From Arcuatula senhousia (lineage: Eukaryota; Mollusca; Bivalvia; Mytilida; Mytilidae): a stretch of 64,000 nucleotides of DNA. The stretch spans positions 53,640,203-53,704,202 of the forward strand of contig OZ020313.1 in NCBI GenBank assembly GCA_963971305.1, written 5' to 3'. Position numbers and translations under genes: made by a program. The notes beneath the pieces were generated by a model. That model worked only from the letters and a program-made list of their open reading frames with translations. It was not told where the DNA came from and did not search any database. Positions 10,599 through 25,500 of the stretch are shown piece after piece; position 1 is the stretch's first letter; every line of letters starts with the position of its first letter.

Positions 10599-13500
10599 CT
10601 AGCAATTCTTCTGATTATTATTATTATTATTATTATTATTATTTTTCATCCGCCGCCCCAATATATTTTTTGTTTCGCGACATATCATTTTGAAACTTAA
10701 GGTAGTATATCGGTCATAAAAAAACTCTTCGCAATTGACCCTGCGAAAGCGAACTATTTATCGTAACAGAGTTATCTCCCCTAACACCGTAAAGTTTGTG
10801 TCTTCTTCTCCTCCTAAACTACAATAAGAATAAAAAAACTAAAGCATGCAATGTGATAAGGGACTTATCAACATGATGAAGGGCAAATTTATTCAATTTC
10901 AAACCACTTCCTGTTTACGCATTTAAGAGTCGAAAAGTGTCGCGACACGTCAAAATTTCTATCTTTTGAACCATTGGTCATAAAGACTTGGAACCTTCAC
11001 CATTGAACTTAGGTGACATATGTTACATCCAAAAATGTCAAAATTCAAGGTCAAAGGTCAAGGTCAAATTAACCAAAATGCAATTTTAAGGGTAACAACA
11101 TATACAGATCCATATTTTATATAATTATTGATATTTTAGTCATGTTTTAGTGCTTAAGTGTTGTCCAAGGTCTTTTATATCTGTTAAAGCCAAGAAATGA
11201 GAAAAAATTGCTAAAATATTGGACGTGAATGGATTTTTAGGAAATCTACACCGGTCTTAGATACGGAGTAACCGTATGACCTTGAATGACTTTTCAAGGT
11301 CAAATCAACTTAATGACACTATTCCAACACATTTAAACCATTTAAGGGTCTCCTATATTAGAAATAAAGAAATTGATAATTCATCCCCCCTTTTTTCAAA
11401 AAATGTGAAATTTGACATTTTTGCACTAAAAGTGATCAAAACATCTTAAATATACTACTTTAAATCATATTTAGTCAAAATCAGATGAAAAAATGTCGAC
11501 CGGTCCTTATTAAGGTCTTTCACGACTACGGTCGTAAAGACCTTCTAGCAATTCTTCTGATTATTAAGGTCTTTCACGACTACGGTCGTAAAGACCTTCT
11601 AGCAATTCTTCTGATTATTATTATTATTATTATTTTTCATCCGCCGCCCCAAAATATTTTTTGTTTCGCGACATATCATTTTGATATTTAAGGTGGTATA
11701 TCGGTCTTAAAAAAACTCTTCGCAATTTACCCTGCGAAAGCGAACTATTTATTGTTACGGAGTTATCTCCCCTAACACCGTAAAGTTTGTGTCTTCTTCT
11801 CCTCCTAAACTACAATAAAAATAGAAAAACTAAAGCATGCAAAGTGTTAAGGAACTAATAAACAAGCTCTATGGACCAATTTAATAAATTTTAAATCACT
11901 TCCTGTTGATGCGTTTAAGACTCAAAAAGTGTCGCGACGCGTCAAAATTTTTATCTTTTAAACCGTTGGTCATAGAGACTTTAAACCTTCACCATTAAAC
12001 TTAGGTGACATATGTTACATCCAAAAATGTCAAAATCCAAGGTCAAAGGTCAAGGTCAAATTACTCAAAATGGAATTTTAAGGGTTACTACATATACAGA
12101 TCTATATTTTACATAATTATTCATATTTTAGTCATGTTTTTAGTGCTAATCAGTTGTCCAATGTCTTTTCTACCTCTTAAAACCCCAAAATGAGAAAAAA
12201 ATGCTAAAATATTGAACGCGAATGGATTTTAAGGAAATTTACACCGGTCTTAGATACAGAGTAACCGTATGACCTTGACTGACTTTTCAAGGTCAAATCA
12301 ACTTTATGACACTATTTCAACACATTTAACCCATTTAAGGGTCTCAGATATTAGAAATAAAGAAATTAATAGTTCATTCCCCCTTTTTTCCAAAAATGTG
12401 AAAATTGACATTTTTGCACTAAAAGTGGCCAAAACATGTTAAATGTACTACTTTTAATCATATTTAGTCAAAATCAGATGAAAAAATGTTGACCGGTCTT
12501 TATTAAGGTCTTTCACGACTACGGTCGTAAAGACCTTCTAGCAATTCTTCTGATTATTATTATTATTATTATTTTTCATCCGCCGCCCCAAAATATTTTT
12601 TGTTTCGCGACATATCATTTTGATATTTAAGGTGGTATATCGGTCTTAAAAAAACTCTTCGCAATTTACCCTGCGAAAGCGAACTATTTATTGTTACGGA
12701 GTTATCTCCCCTAACACCGTAAAGTTTGTGTCTTCTTCTCCTCCTAAACTACAATAAAAATAGAAAAACTAAAGCATGCAAAGTGTTAAGGAACTAATAA
12801 ACAAGCTCTATGGACCAATTTAATAAATTTTAAATCACTTCCTGTTGATGCGTTTAAGACTCAAAAAGTGTCGCGACGCGTCAAAATTTTTATCTTTTAA
12901 ACCGTTGGTCATAGAGACTTTAAACCTTCACCATTAAACTTAGGTGACATATGTTACATCCAAAAATGTCAAAATCCAAGGTCAAAGGTCAAGGTCAAAT
13001 TACTCAAAATGGAATTTTAAGGGTTACTACATATACAGATCTATATTTTACATAATTATTCATATTTTAGTCATGTTTTTAGTGCTAATCAGTTGTCCAA
13101 TGTCTTTTCTACCTCTTAAAACCCCAAAATGAGAAAAAAATGCTAAAATATTGAACGCGAATGGATTTTAAGGAAATTTACACCGGTCTTAGATACAGAG
13201 TAACCGTATGACCTTGACTGACTTTTCAAGGTCAAATCAACTTTATGACACTATTTCAACACATTTAACCCATTTAAGGGTCTCAGATATTAGAAATAAA
13301 GAAATTAATAGTTCATTCCCCCTTTTTTCCAAAAATGTGAAAATTGACATTTTTGCACTAAAAGTGGCCAAAACATGTTAAATGTACTACTTTTAATCAT
13401 ATTTAGTCAAAATCAGATGAAAAAATGTTGACCGGTCTTTATTAAGGTCTTTCACGACTACGGTCGTAAAGACCTTCTAGCAATTCTTCTGATTATTATT

Positions 13501-16500
13501 ATTATTATTATTTTTCATCCGCCGCCCCAAAATATTTTTTGTTTCGCGACATATCATTTTGATATTTAAGGTGGTATATCGGTCTTAAAAAAACTCTTCG
13601 CAATTTACCCTGCGAAAGCGAACTATTTATTGTTACGGAGTTATCTCCCCTAACACCGTAAAGTTTGTGTCTTCTTCTCCTCCTAAACTACAATAAAAAT
13701 AGAAAAACTAAAGCATGCAAAGTGTTAAGGAACTAATAAACAAGCTCTATGGACCAATTTAATAAATTTTAAATCACTTCCTGTTGATGCGTTTAAGACT
13801 CAAAAAGTGTCGCGACGCGTCAAAATTTTTATCTTTTAAACCGTTGGTCATAGAGACTTTAAACCTTCACCATTAAACTTAGGTGACATATGTTACATCC
13901 AAAAATGTCAAAATCCAAGGTCAAAGGTCAAGGTCAAATTACTCAAAATGGAATTTTAAGGGTTACTACATATACAGATCTATATTTTACATAATTATTC
14001 ATATTTTAGTCATGTTTTTAGTGCTAATCAGTTGTCCAATGTCTTTTCTACCTCTTAAAACCCCAAAATGAGAAAAAAATGCTAAAATATTGAACGCGAA
14101 TGGATTTTAAGGAAATTTACACCGGTCTTAGATACAGAGTAACCGTATGACCTTGACTGACTTTTCAAGGTCAAATCAACTTTATGACACTATTTCAACA
14201 CATTTAACCCATTTAAGGGTCTCAGATATTAGAAATAAAGAAATTAATAGTTCATTCCCCCTTTTTTCCAAAAATGTGAAAATTGACATTTTTGCACTAA
14301 AAGTGGCCAAAACATGTTAAATGTACTACTTTTAATCATATTTAGTCAAAATCAGATGAAAAAATGTTGACCGGTCTTTATTAAGGTCTTTCACGACTAC
14401 GGTCGTAAAGACCTTCTAGCAATTCTTCTGATTATTATTATTATTATTATTTTTCATCCGCCGCCCCAAAATATTTTTTGTTTCGCGACATATCATTTTG
14501 ATATTTAAGGTGGTATATCGGTCTTAAAAAAACTCTTCGCAATTTACCCTGCGAAAGCGAACTATTTATTGTTACGGAGTTATCTCCCCTAACACCGTAA
14601 AGTTTGTGTCTTCTTCTCCTCCTAAACTACAATAAAAATAGAAAAACTAAAGCATGCAAAGTGTTAAGGAACTAATAAACAAGCTCTATGGACCAATTTA
14701 ATAAATTTTAAATCACTTCCTGTTGATGCGTTTAAGACTCAAAAAGTGTCGCGACGCGTCAAAATTTTTATCTTTTAAACCGTTGGTCATAGAGACTTTA
14801 AACCTTCACCATTAAACTTAGGTGACATATGTTACATCCAAAAATGTCAAAATCCAAGGTCAAAGGTCAAGGTCAAATTACTCAAAATGGAATTTTAAGG
14901 GTTACTACATATACAGATCTATATTTTACATAATTATTCATATTTTAGTCATGTTTTTAGTGCTAATCAGTTGTCCAATGTCTTTTCTACCTCTTAAAAC
15001 CCCAAAATGAGAAAAAAATGCTAAAATATTGAACGCGAATGGATTTTAAGGAAATTTACACCGGTCTTAGATACAGAGTAACCGTATGACCTTGACTGAC
15101 TTTTCAAGGTCAAATCAACTTTATGACACTATTTCAACACATTTAACCCATTTAAGGGTCTCAGATATTAGAAATAAAGAAATTAATAGTTCATTCCCCC
15201 TTTTTTCCAAAAATGTGAAAATTGACATTTTTGCACTAAAAGTGGCCAAAACATGTTAAATGTACTACTTTTAATCATATTTAGTCAAAATCAGATGAAA
15301 AAATGTTGACCGGTCTTTATTAAGGTCTTTCACGACTACGGTCGTAAAGACCTTCTAGCAATTCTTCTGATTATTATTATTATTATTATTTTTCATCCGC
15401 CGCCCCAAAATATTTTTTGTTTCGCGACATATCATTTTGATATTTAAGGTGGTATATCGGTCTTAAAAAAACTCTTCGCAATTTACCCTGCGAAAGCGAA
15501 CTATTTATTGTTACGGAGTTATCTCCCCTAACACCGTAAAGTTTGTGTCTTCTTCTCCTCCTAAACTACAATAAAAATAGAAAAACTAAAGCATGCAAAG
15601 TGTTAAGGAACTAATAAACAAGCTCTATGGACCAATTTAATAAATTTTAAATCACTTCCTGTTGATGCGTTTAAGACTCAAAAAGTGTCGCGACGCGTCA
15701 AAATTTTTATCTTTTAAACCGTTGGTCATAGAGACTTTAAACCTTCACCATTAAACTTAGGTGACATATGTTACATCCAAAAATGTCAAAATCCAAGGTC
15801 AAAGGTCAAGGTCAAATTACTCAAAATGGAATTTTAAGGGTTACTACATATACAGATCTATATTTTACATAATTATTCATATTTTAGTCATGTTTTTAGT
15901 GCTAATCAGTTGTCCAATGTCTTTTCTACCTCTTAAAACCCCAAAATGAGAAAAAAATGCTAAAATATTGAACGCGAATGGATTTTAAGGAAATTTACAC
16001 CGGTCTTAGATACAGAGTAACCGTATGACCTTGACTGACTTTTCAAGGTCAAATCAACTTTATGACACTATTTCAACACATTTAACCCATTTAAGGGTCT
16101 CAGATATTAGAAATAAAGAAATTAATAGTTCATTCCCCCTTTTTTCCAAAAATGTGAAAATTGACATTTTTGCACTAAAAGTGGCCAAAACATGTTAAAT
16201 GTACTACTTTTAATCATATTTAGTCAAAATCAGATGAAAAAATGTTGACCGGTCTTTATTAAGGTCTTTCACGACTACGGTCGTAAAGACCTTCTAGCAA
16301 TTCTTCTGATTATTATTATTATTATTATTTTTCATCCGCCGCCCCAAAATATTTTTTGTTTCGCGACATATCATTTTGATATTTAAGGTGGTATATCGGT
16401 CTTAAAAAAACTCTTCGCAATTTACCCTGCGAAAGCGAACTATTTATTGTTACGGAGTTATCTCCCCTAACACCGTAAAGTTTGTGTCTTCTTCTCCTCC

Positions 16501-19500
16501 TAAACTACAATAAAAATAGAAAAACTAAAGCATGCAAAGTGTTAAGGAACTAATAAACAAGCTCTATGGACCAATTTAATAAATTTTAAATCACTTCCTG
16601 TTGATGCGTTTAAGACTCAAAAAGTGTCGCGACGCGTCAAAATTTTTATCTTTTAAACCGTTGGTCATAGAGACTTTAAACCTTCACCATTAAACTTAGG
16701 TGACATATGTTACATCCAAAAATGTCAAAATCCAAGGTCAAAGGTCAAGGTCAAATTACTCAAAATGGAATTTTAAGGGTTACTACATATACAGATCTAT
16801 ATTTTACATAATTATTCATATTTTAGTCATGTTTTTAGTGCTAATCAGTTGTCCAATGTCTTTTCTACCTCTTAAAACCCCAAAATGAGAAAAAAATGCT
16901 AAAATATTGAACGCGAATGGATTTTAAGGAAATTTACACCGGTCTTAGATACAGAGTAACCGTATGACCTTGACTGACTTTTCAAGGTCAAATCAACTTT
17001 ATGACACTATTTCAACACATTTAACCCATTTAAGGGTCTCAGATATTAGAAATAAAGAAATTAATAGTTCATTCCCCCTTTTTTCCAAAAATGTGAAAAT
17101 TGACATTTTTGCACTAAAAGTGGCCAAAACATGTTAAATGTACTACTTTTAATCATATTTAGTCAAAATCAGATGAAAAAATGTTGACCGGTCTTTATTA
17201 AGGTCTTTCACGACTACGGTCGTAAAGACCTTCTAGCAATTCTTCTGATTATTATTATTATTATTATTTTTCATCCGCCGCCCCAAAATATTTTTTGTTT
17301 CGCGACATATCATTTTGATATTTAAGGTGGTATATCGGTCTTAAAAAAACTCTTCGCAATTTACCCTGCGAAAGCGAACTATTTATTGTTACGGAGTTAT
17401 CTCCCCTAACACCGTAAAGTTTGTGTCTTCTTCTCCTCCTAAACTACAATAAAAATAGAAAAACTAAAGCATGCAAAGTGTTAAGGAACTAATAAACAAG
17501 CTCTATGGACCAATTTAATAAATTTTAAATCACTTCCTGTTGATGCGTTTAAGACTCAAAAAGTGTCGCGACGCGTCAAAATTTTTATCTTTTAAACCGT
17601 TGGTCATAGAGACTTTAAACCTTCACCATTAAACTTAGGTGACATATGTTACATCCAAAAATGTCAAAATCCAAGGTCAAAGGTCAAGGTCAAATTACTC
17701 AAAATGGAATTTTAAGGGTTACTACATATACAGATCTATATTTTACATAATTATTCATATTTTAGTCATGTTTTTAGTGCTAATCAGTTGTCCAATGTCT
17801 TTTCTACCTCTTAAAACCCCAAAATGAGAAAAAAATGCTAAAATATTGAACGCGAATGGATTTTAAGGAAATTTACACCGGTCTTAGATACAGAGTAACC
17901 GTATGACCTTGACTGACTTTTCAAGGTCAAATCAACTTTATGACACTATTTCAACACATTTAACCCATTTAAGGGTCTCAGATATTAGAAATAAAGAAAT
18001 TAATAGTTCATTCCCCCTTTTTTCCAAAAATGTGAAAATTGACATTTTTGCACTAAAAGTGGCCAAAACATGTTAAATGTACTACTTTTAATCATATTTA
18101 GTCAAAATCAGATGAAAAAATGTTGACCGGTCTTTATTAAGGTCTTTCACGACTACGGTCGTAAAGACCTTCTAGCAATTCTTCTGATTATTATTATTAT
18201 TATTATTTTTCATCCGCCGCCCCAAAATATTTTTTGTTTCGCGACATATCATTTTGATATTTAAGGTGGTATATCGGTCTTAAAAAAACTCTTCGCAATT
18301 TACCCTGCGAAAGCGAACTATTTATTGTTACGGAGTTATCTCCCCTAACACCGTAAAGTTTGTGTCTTCTTCTCCTCCTAAACTACAATAAAAATAGAAA
18401 AACTAAAGCATGCAAAGTGTTAAGGAACTAATAAACAAGCTCTATGGACCAATTTAATAAATTTTAAATCACTTCCTGTTGATGCGTTTAAGACTCAAAA
18501 AGTGTCGCGACGCGTCAAAATTTTTATCTTTTAAACCGTTGGTCATAGAGACTTTAAACCTTCACCATTAAACTTAGGTGACATATGTTACATCCAAAAA
18601 TGTCAAAATCCAAGGTCAAAGGTCAAGGTCAAATTACTCAAAATGGAATTTTAAGGGTTACTACATATACAGATCTATATTTTACATAATTATTCATATT
18701 TTAGTCATGTTTTTAGTGCTAATCAGTTGTCCAATGTCTTTTCTACCTCTTAAAACCCCAAAATGAGAAAAAAATGCTAAAATATTGAACGCGAATGGAT
18801 TTTAAGGAAATTTACACCGGTCTTAGATACAGAGTAACCGTATGACCTTGACTGACTTTTCAAGGTCAAATCAACTTTATGACACTATTTCAACACATTT
18901 AACCCATTTAAGGGTCTCAGATATTAGAAATAAAGAAATTAATAGTTCATTCCCCCTTTTTTCCAAAAATGTGAAAATTGACATTTTTGCACTAAAAGTG
19001 GCCAAAACATGTTAAATGTACTACTTTTAATCATATTTAGTCAAAATCAGATGAAAAAATGTTGACCGGTCTTTATTAAGGTCTTTCACGACTACGGTCG
19101 TAAAGACCTTCTAGCAATTCTTCTGATTATTATTATTATTATTATTTTTCATCCGCCGCCCCAAAATATTTTTTGTTTCGCGACATATCATTTTGATATT
19201 TAAGGTGGTATATCGGTCTTAAAAAAACTCTTCGCAATTTACCCTGCGAAAGCGAACTATTTATTGTTACGGAGTTATCTCCCCTAACACCGTAAAGTTT
19301 GTGTCTTCTTCTCCTCCTAAACTACAATAAAAATAGAAAAACTAAAGCATGCAAAGTGTTAAGGAACTAATAAACAAGCTCTATGGACCAATTTAATAAA
19401 TTTTAAATCACTTCCTGTTGATGCGTTTAAGACTCAAAAAGTGTCGCGACGCGTCAAAATTTTTATCTTTTAAACCGTTGGTCATAGAGACTTTAAACCT

Positions 19501-22500
19501 TCACCATTAAACTTAGGTGACATATGTTACATCCAAAAATGTCAAAATCCAAGGTCAAAGGTCAAGGTCAAATTACTCAAAATGGAATTTTAAGGGTTAC
19601 TACATATACAGATCTATATTTTACATAATTATTCATATTTTAGTCATGTTTTTAGTGCTAATCAGTTGTCCAATGTCTTTTCTACCTCTTAAAACCCCAA
19701 AATGAGAAAAAAATGCTAAAATATTGAACGCGAATGGATTTTAAGGAAATTTACACCGGTCTTAGATACAGAGTAACCGTATGACCTTGACTGACTTTTC
19801 AAGGTCAAATCAACTTTATGACACTATTTCAACACATTTAACCCATTTAAGGGTCTCAGATATTAGAAATAAAGAAATTAATAGTTCATTCCCCCTTTTT
19901 TCCAAAAATGTGAAAATTGACATTTTTGCACTAAAAGTGGCCAAAACATGTTAAATGTACTACTTTTAATCATATTTAGTCAAAATCAGATGAAAAAATG
20001 TTGACCGGTCTTTATTAAGGTCTTTCACGACTACGGTCGTAAAGACCTTCTAGCAATTCTTCTGATTATTATTATTATTATTATTTTTCATCCGCCGCCC
20101 CAAAATATTTTTTGTTTCGCGACATATCATTTTGATATTTAAGGTGGTATATCGGTCTTAAAAAAACTCTTCGCAATTTACCCTGCGAAAGCGAACTATT
20201 TATTGTTACGGAGTTATCTCCCCTAACACCGTAAAGTTTGTGTCTTCTTCTCCTCCTAAACTACAATAAAAATAGAAAAACTAAAGCATGCAAAGTGTTA
20301 AGGAACTAATAAACAAGCTCTATGGACCAATTTAATAAATTTTAAATCACTTCCTGTTGATGCGTTTAAGACTCAAAAAGTGTCGCGACGCGTCAAAATT
20401 TTTATCTTTTAAACCGTTGGTCATAGAGACTTTAAACCTTCACCATTAAACTTAGGTGACATATGTTACATCCAAAAATGTCAAAATCCAAGGTCAAAGG
20501 TCAAGGTCAAATTACTCAAAATGGAATTTTAAGGGTTACTACATATACAGATCTATATTTTACATAATTATTCATATTTTAGTCATGTTTTTAGTGCTAA
20601 TCAGTTGTCCAATGTCTTTTCTACCTCTTAAAACCCCAAAATGAGAAAAAAATGCTAAAATATTGAACGCGAATGGATTTTAAGGAAATTTACACCGGTC
20701 TTAGATACAGAGTAACCGTATGACCTTGACTGACTTTTCAAGGTCAAATCAACTTTATGACACTATTTCAACACATTTAACCCATTTAAGGGTCTCAGAT
20801 ATTAGAAATAAAGAAATTAATAGTTCATTCCCCCTTTTTTCCAAAAATGTGAAAATTGACATTTTTGCACTAAAAGTGGCCAAAACATGTTAAATGTACT
20901 ACTTTTAATCATATTTAGTCAAAATCAGATGAAAAAATGTTGACCGGTCTTTATTAAGGTCTTTCACGACTACGGTCGTAAAGACCTTCTAGCAATTCTT
21001 CTGATTATTATTATTATTATTATTTTTCATCCGCCGCCCCAAAATATTTTTTGTTTCGCGACATATCATTTTGATATTTAAGGTGGTATATCGGTCTTAA
21101 AAAAACTCTTCGCAATTTACCCTGCGAAAGCGAACTATTTATTGTTACGGAGTTATCTCCCCTAACACCGTAAAGTTTGTGTCTTCTTCTCCTCCTAAAC
21201 TACAATAAAAATAGAAAAACTAAAGCATGCAAAGTGTTAAGGAACTAATAAACAAGCTCTATGGACCAATTTAATAAATTTTAAATCACTTCCTGTTGAT
21301 GCGTTTAAGACTCAAAAAGTGTCGCGACGCGTCAAAATTTTTATCTTTTAAACCGTTGGTCATAGAGACTTTAAACCTTCACCATTAAACTTAGGTGACA
21401 TATGTTACATCCAAAAATGTCAAAATCCAAGGTCAAAGGTCAAGGTCAAATTACTCAAAATGGAATTTTAAGGGTTACTACATATACAGATCTATATTTT
21501 ACATAATTATTCATATTTTAGTCATGTTTTTAGTGCTAATCAGTTGTCCAATGTCTTTTCTACCTCTTAAAACCCCAAAATGAGAAAAAAATGCTAAAAT
21601 ATTGAACGCGAATGGATTTTAAGGAAATTTACACCGGTCTTAGATACAGAGTAACCGTATGACCTTGACTGACTTTTCAAGGTCAAATCAACTTTATGAC
21701 ACTATTTCAACACATTTAACCCATTTAAGGGTCTCAGATATTAGAAATAAAGAAATTAATAGTTCATTCCCCCTTTTTTCCAAAAATGTGAAAATTGACA
21801 TTTTTGCACTAAAAGTGGCCAAAACATGTTAAATGTACTACTTTTAATCATATTTAGTCAAAATCAGATGAAAAAATGTTGACCGGTCTTTATTAAGGTC
21901 TTTCACGACTACGGTCGTAAAGACCTTCTAGCAATTCTTCTGATTATTATTATTATTATTATTTTTCATCCGCCGCCCCAAAATATTTTTTGTTTCGCGA
22001 CATATCATTTTGATATTTAAGGTGGTATATCGGTCTTAAAAAAACTCTTCGCAATTTACCCTGCGAAAGCGAACTATTTATTGTTACGGAGTTATCTCCC
22101 CTAACACCGTAAAGTTTGTGTCTTCTTCTCCTCCTAAACTACAATAAAAATAGAAAAACTAAAGCATGCAAAGTGTTAAGGAACTAATAAACAAGCTCTA
22201 TGGACCAATTTAATAAATTTTAAATCACTTCCTGTTGATGCGTTTAAGACTCAAAAAGTGTCGCGACGCGTCAAAATTTTTATCTTTTAAACCGTTGGTC
22301 ATAGAGACTTTAAACCTTCACCATTAAACTTAGGTGACATATGTTACATCCAAAAATGTCAAAATCCAAGGTCAAAGGTCAAGGTCAAATTACTCAAAAT
22401 GGAATTTTAAGGGTTACTACATATACAGATCTATATTTTACATAATTATTCATATTTTAGTCATGTTTTTAGTGCTAATCAGTTGTCCAATGTCTTTTCT

Positions 22501-25500
22501 ACCTCTTAAAACCCCAAAATGAGAAAAAAATGCTAAAATATTGAACGCGAATGGATTTTAAGGAAATTTACACCGGTCTTAGATACAGAGTAACCGTATG
22601 ACCTTGACTGACTTTTCAAGGTCAAATCAACTTTATGACACTATTTCAACACATTTAACCCATTTAAGGGTCTCAGATATTAGAAATAAAGAAATTAATA
22701 GTTCATTCCCCCTTTTTTCCAAAAATGTGAAAATTGACATTTTTGCACTAAAAGTGGCCAAAACATGTTAAATGTACTACTTTTAATCATATTTAGTCAA
22801 AATCAGATGAAAAAATGTTGACCGGTCTTTATTAAGGTCTTTCACGACTACGGTCGTAAAGACCTTCTAGCAATTCTTCTGATTATTATTATTATTATTA
22901 TTTTTCATCCGCCGCCCCAAAATATTTTTTGTTTCGCGACATATCATTTTGATATTTAAGGTGGTATATCGGTCTTAAAAAAACTCTTCGCAATTTACCC
23001 TGCGAAAGCGAACTATTTATTGTTACGGAGTTATCTCCCCTAACACCGTAAAGTTTGTGTCTTCTTCTCCTCCTAAACTACAATAAAAATAGAAAAACTA
23101 AAGCATGCAAAGTGTTAAGGAACTAATAAACAAGCTCTATGGACCAATTTAATAAATTTTAAATCACTTCCTGTTGATGCGTTTAAGACTCAAAAAGTGT
23201 CGCGACGCGTCAAAATTTTTATCTTTTAAACCGTTGGTCATAGAGACTTTAAACCTTCACCATTAAACTTAGGTGACATATGTTACATCCAAAAATGTCA
23301 AAATCCAAGGTCAAAGGTCAAGGTCAAATTACTCAAAATGGAATTTTAAGGGTTACTACATATACAGATCTATATTTTACATAATTATTCATATTTTAGT
23401 CATGTTTTTAGTGCTAATCAGTTGTCCAATGTCTTTTCTACCTCTTAAAACCCCAAAATGAGAAAAAAATGCTAAAATATTGAACGCGAATGGATTTTAA
23501 GGAAATTTACACCGGTCTTAGATACAGAGTAACCGTATGACCTTGACTGACTTTTCAAGGTCAAATCAACTTTATGACACTATTTCAACACATTTAACCC
23601 ATTTAAGGGTCTCAGATATTAGAAATAAAGAAATTAATAGTTCATTCCCCCTTTTTTCCAAAAATGTGAAAATTGACATTTTTGCACTAAAAGTGGCCAA
23701 AACATGTTAAATGTACTACTTTTAATCATATTTAGTCAAAATCAGATGAAAAAATGTTGACCGGTCTTTATTAAGGTCTTTCACGACTACGGTCGTAAAG
23801 ACCTTCTAGCAATTCTTCTGATTATTATTATTATTATTATTTTTCATCCGCCGCCCCAAAATATTTTTTGTTTCGCGACATATCATTTTGATATTTAAGG
23901 TGGTATATCGGTCTTAAAAAAACTCTTCGCAATTTACCCTGCGAAAGCGAACTATTTATTGTTACGGAGTTATCTCCCCTAACACCGTAAAGTTTGTGTC
24001 TTCTTCTCCTCCTAAACTACAATAAAAATAGAAAAACTAAAGCATGCAAAGTGTTAAGGAACTAATAAACAAGCTCTATGGACCAATTTAATAAATTTTA
24101 AATCACTTCCTGTTGATGCGTTTAAGACTCAAAAAGTGTCGCGACGCGTCAAAATTTTTATCTTTTAAACCGTTGGTCATAGAGACTTTAAACCTTCACC
24201 ATTAAACTTAGGTGACATATGTTACATCCAAAAATGTCAAAATCCAAGGTCAAAGGTCAAGGTCAAATTACTCAAAATGGAATTTTAAGGGTTACTACAT
24301 ATACAGATCTATATTTTACATAATTATTCATATTTTAGTCATGTTTTTAGTGCTAATCAGTTGTCCAATGTCTTTTCTACCTCTTAAAACCCCAAAATGA
24401 GAAAAAAATGCTAAAATATTGAACGCGAATGGATTTTAAGGAAATTTACACCGGTCTTAGATACAGAGTAACCGTATGACCTTGACTGACTTTTCAAGGT
24501 CAAATCAACTTTATGACACTATTTCAACACATTTAACCCATTTAAGGGTCTCAGATATTAGAAATAAAGAAATTAATAGTTCATTCCCCCTTTTTTCCAA
24601 AAATGTGAAAATTGACATTTTTGCACTAAAAGTGGCCAAAACATGTTAAATGTACTACTTTTAATCATATTTAGTCAAAATCAGATGAAAAAATGTTGAC
24701 CGGTCTTTATTAAGGTCTTTCACGACTACGGTCGTAAAGACCTTCTAGCAATTCTTCTGATTATTATTATTATTATTATTTTTCATCCGCCGCCCCAAAA
24801 TATTTTTTGTTTCGCGACATATCATTTTGATATTTAAGGTGGTATATCGGTCTTAAAAAAACTCTTCGCAATTTACCCTGCGAAAGCGAACTATTTATTG
24901 TTACGGAGTTATCTCCCCTAACACCGTAAAGTTTGTGTCTTCTTCTCCTCCTAAACTACAATAAAAATAGAAAAACTAAAGCATGCAAAGTGTTAAGGAA
25001 CTAATAAACAAGCTCTATGGACCAATTTAATAAATTTTAAATCACTTCCTGTTGATGCGTTTAAGACTCAAAAAGTGTCGCGACGCGTCAAAATTTTTAT
25101 CTTTTAAACCGTTGGTCATAGAGACTTTAAACCTTCACCATTAAACTTAGGTGACATATGTTACATCCAAAAATGTCAAAATCCAAGGTCAAAGGTCAAG
25201 GTCAAATTACTCAAAATGGAATTTTAAGGGTTACTACATATACAGATCTATATTTTACATAATTATTCATATTTTAGTCATGTTTTTAGTGCTAATCAGT
25301 TGTCCAATGTCTTTTCTACCTCTTAAAACCCCAAAATGAGAAAAAAATGCTAAAATATTGAACGCGAATGGATTTTAAGGAAATTTACACCGGTCTTAGA
25401 TACAGAGTAACCGTATGACCTTGACTGACTTTTCAAGGTCAAATCAACTTTATGACACTATTTCAACACATTTAACCCATTTAAGGGTCTCAGATATTAG

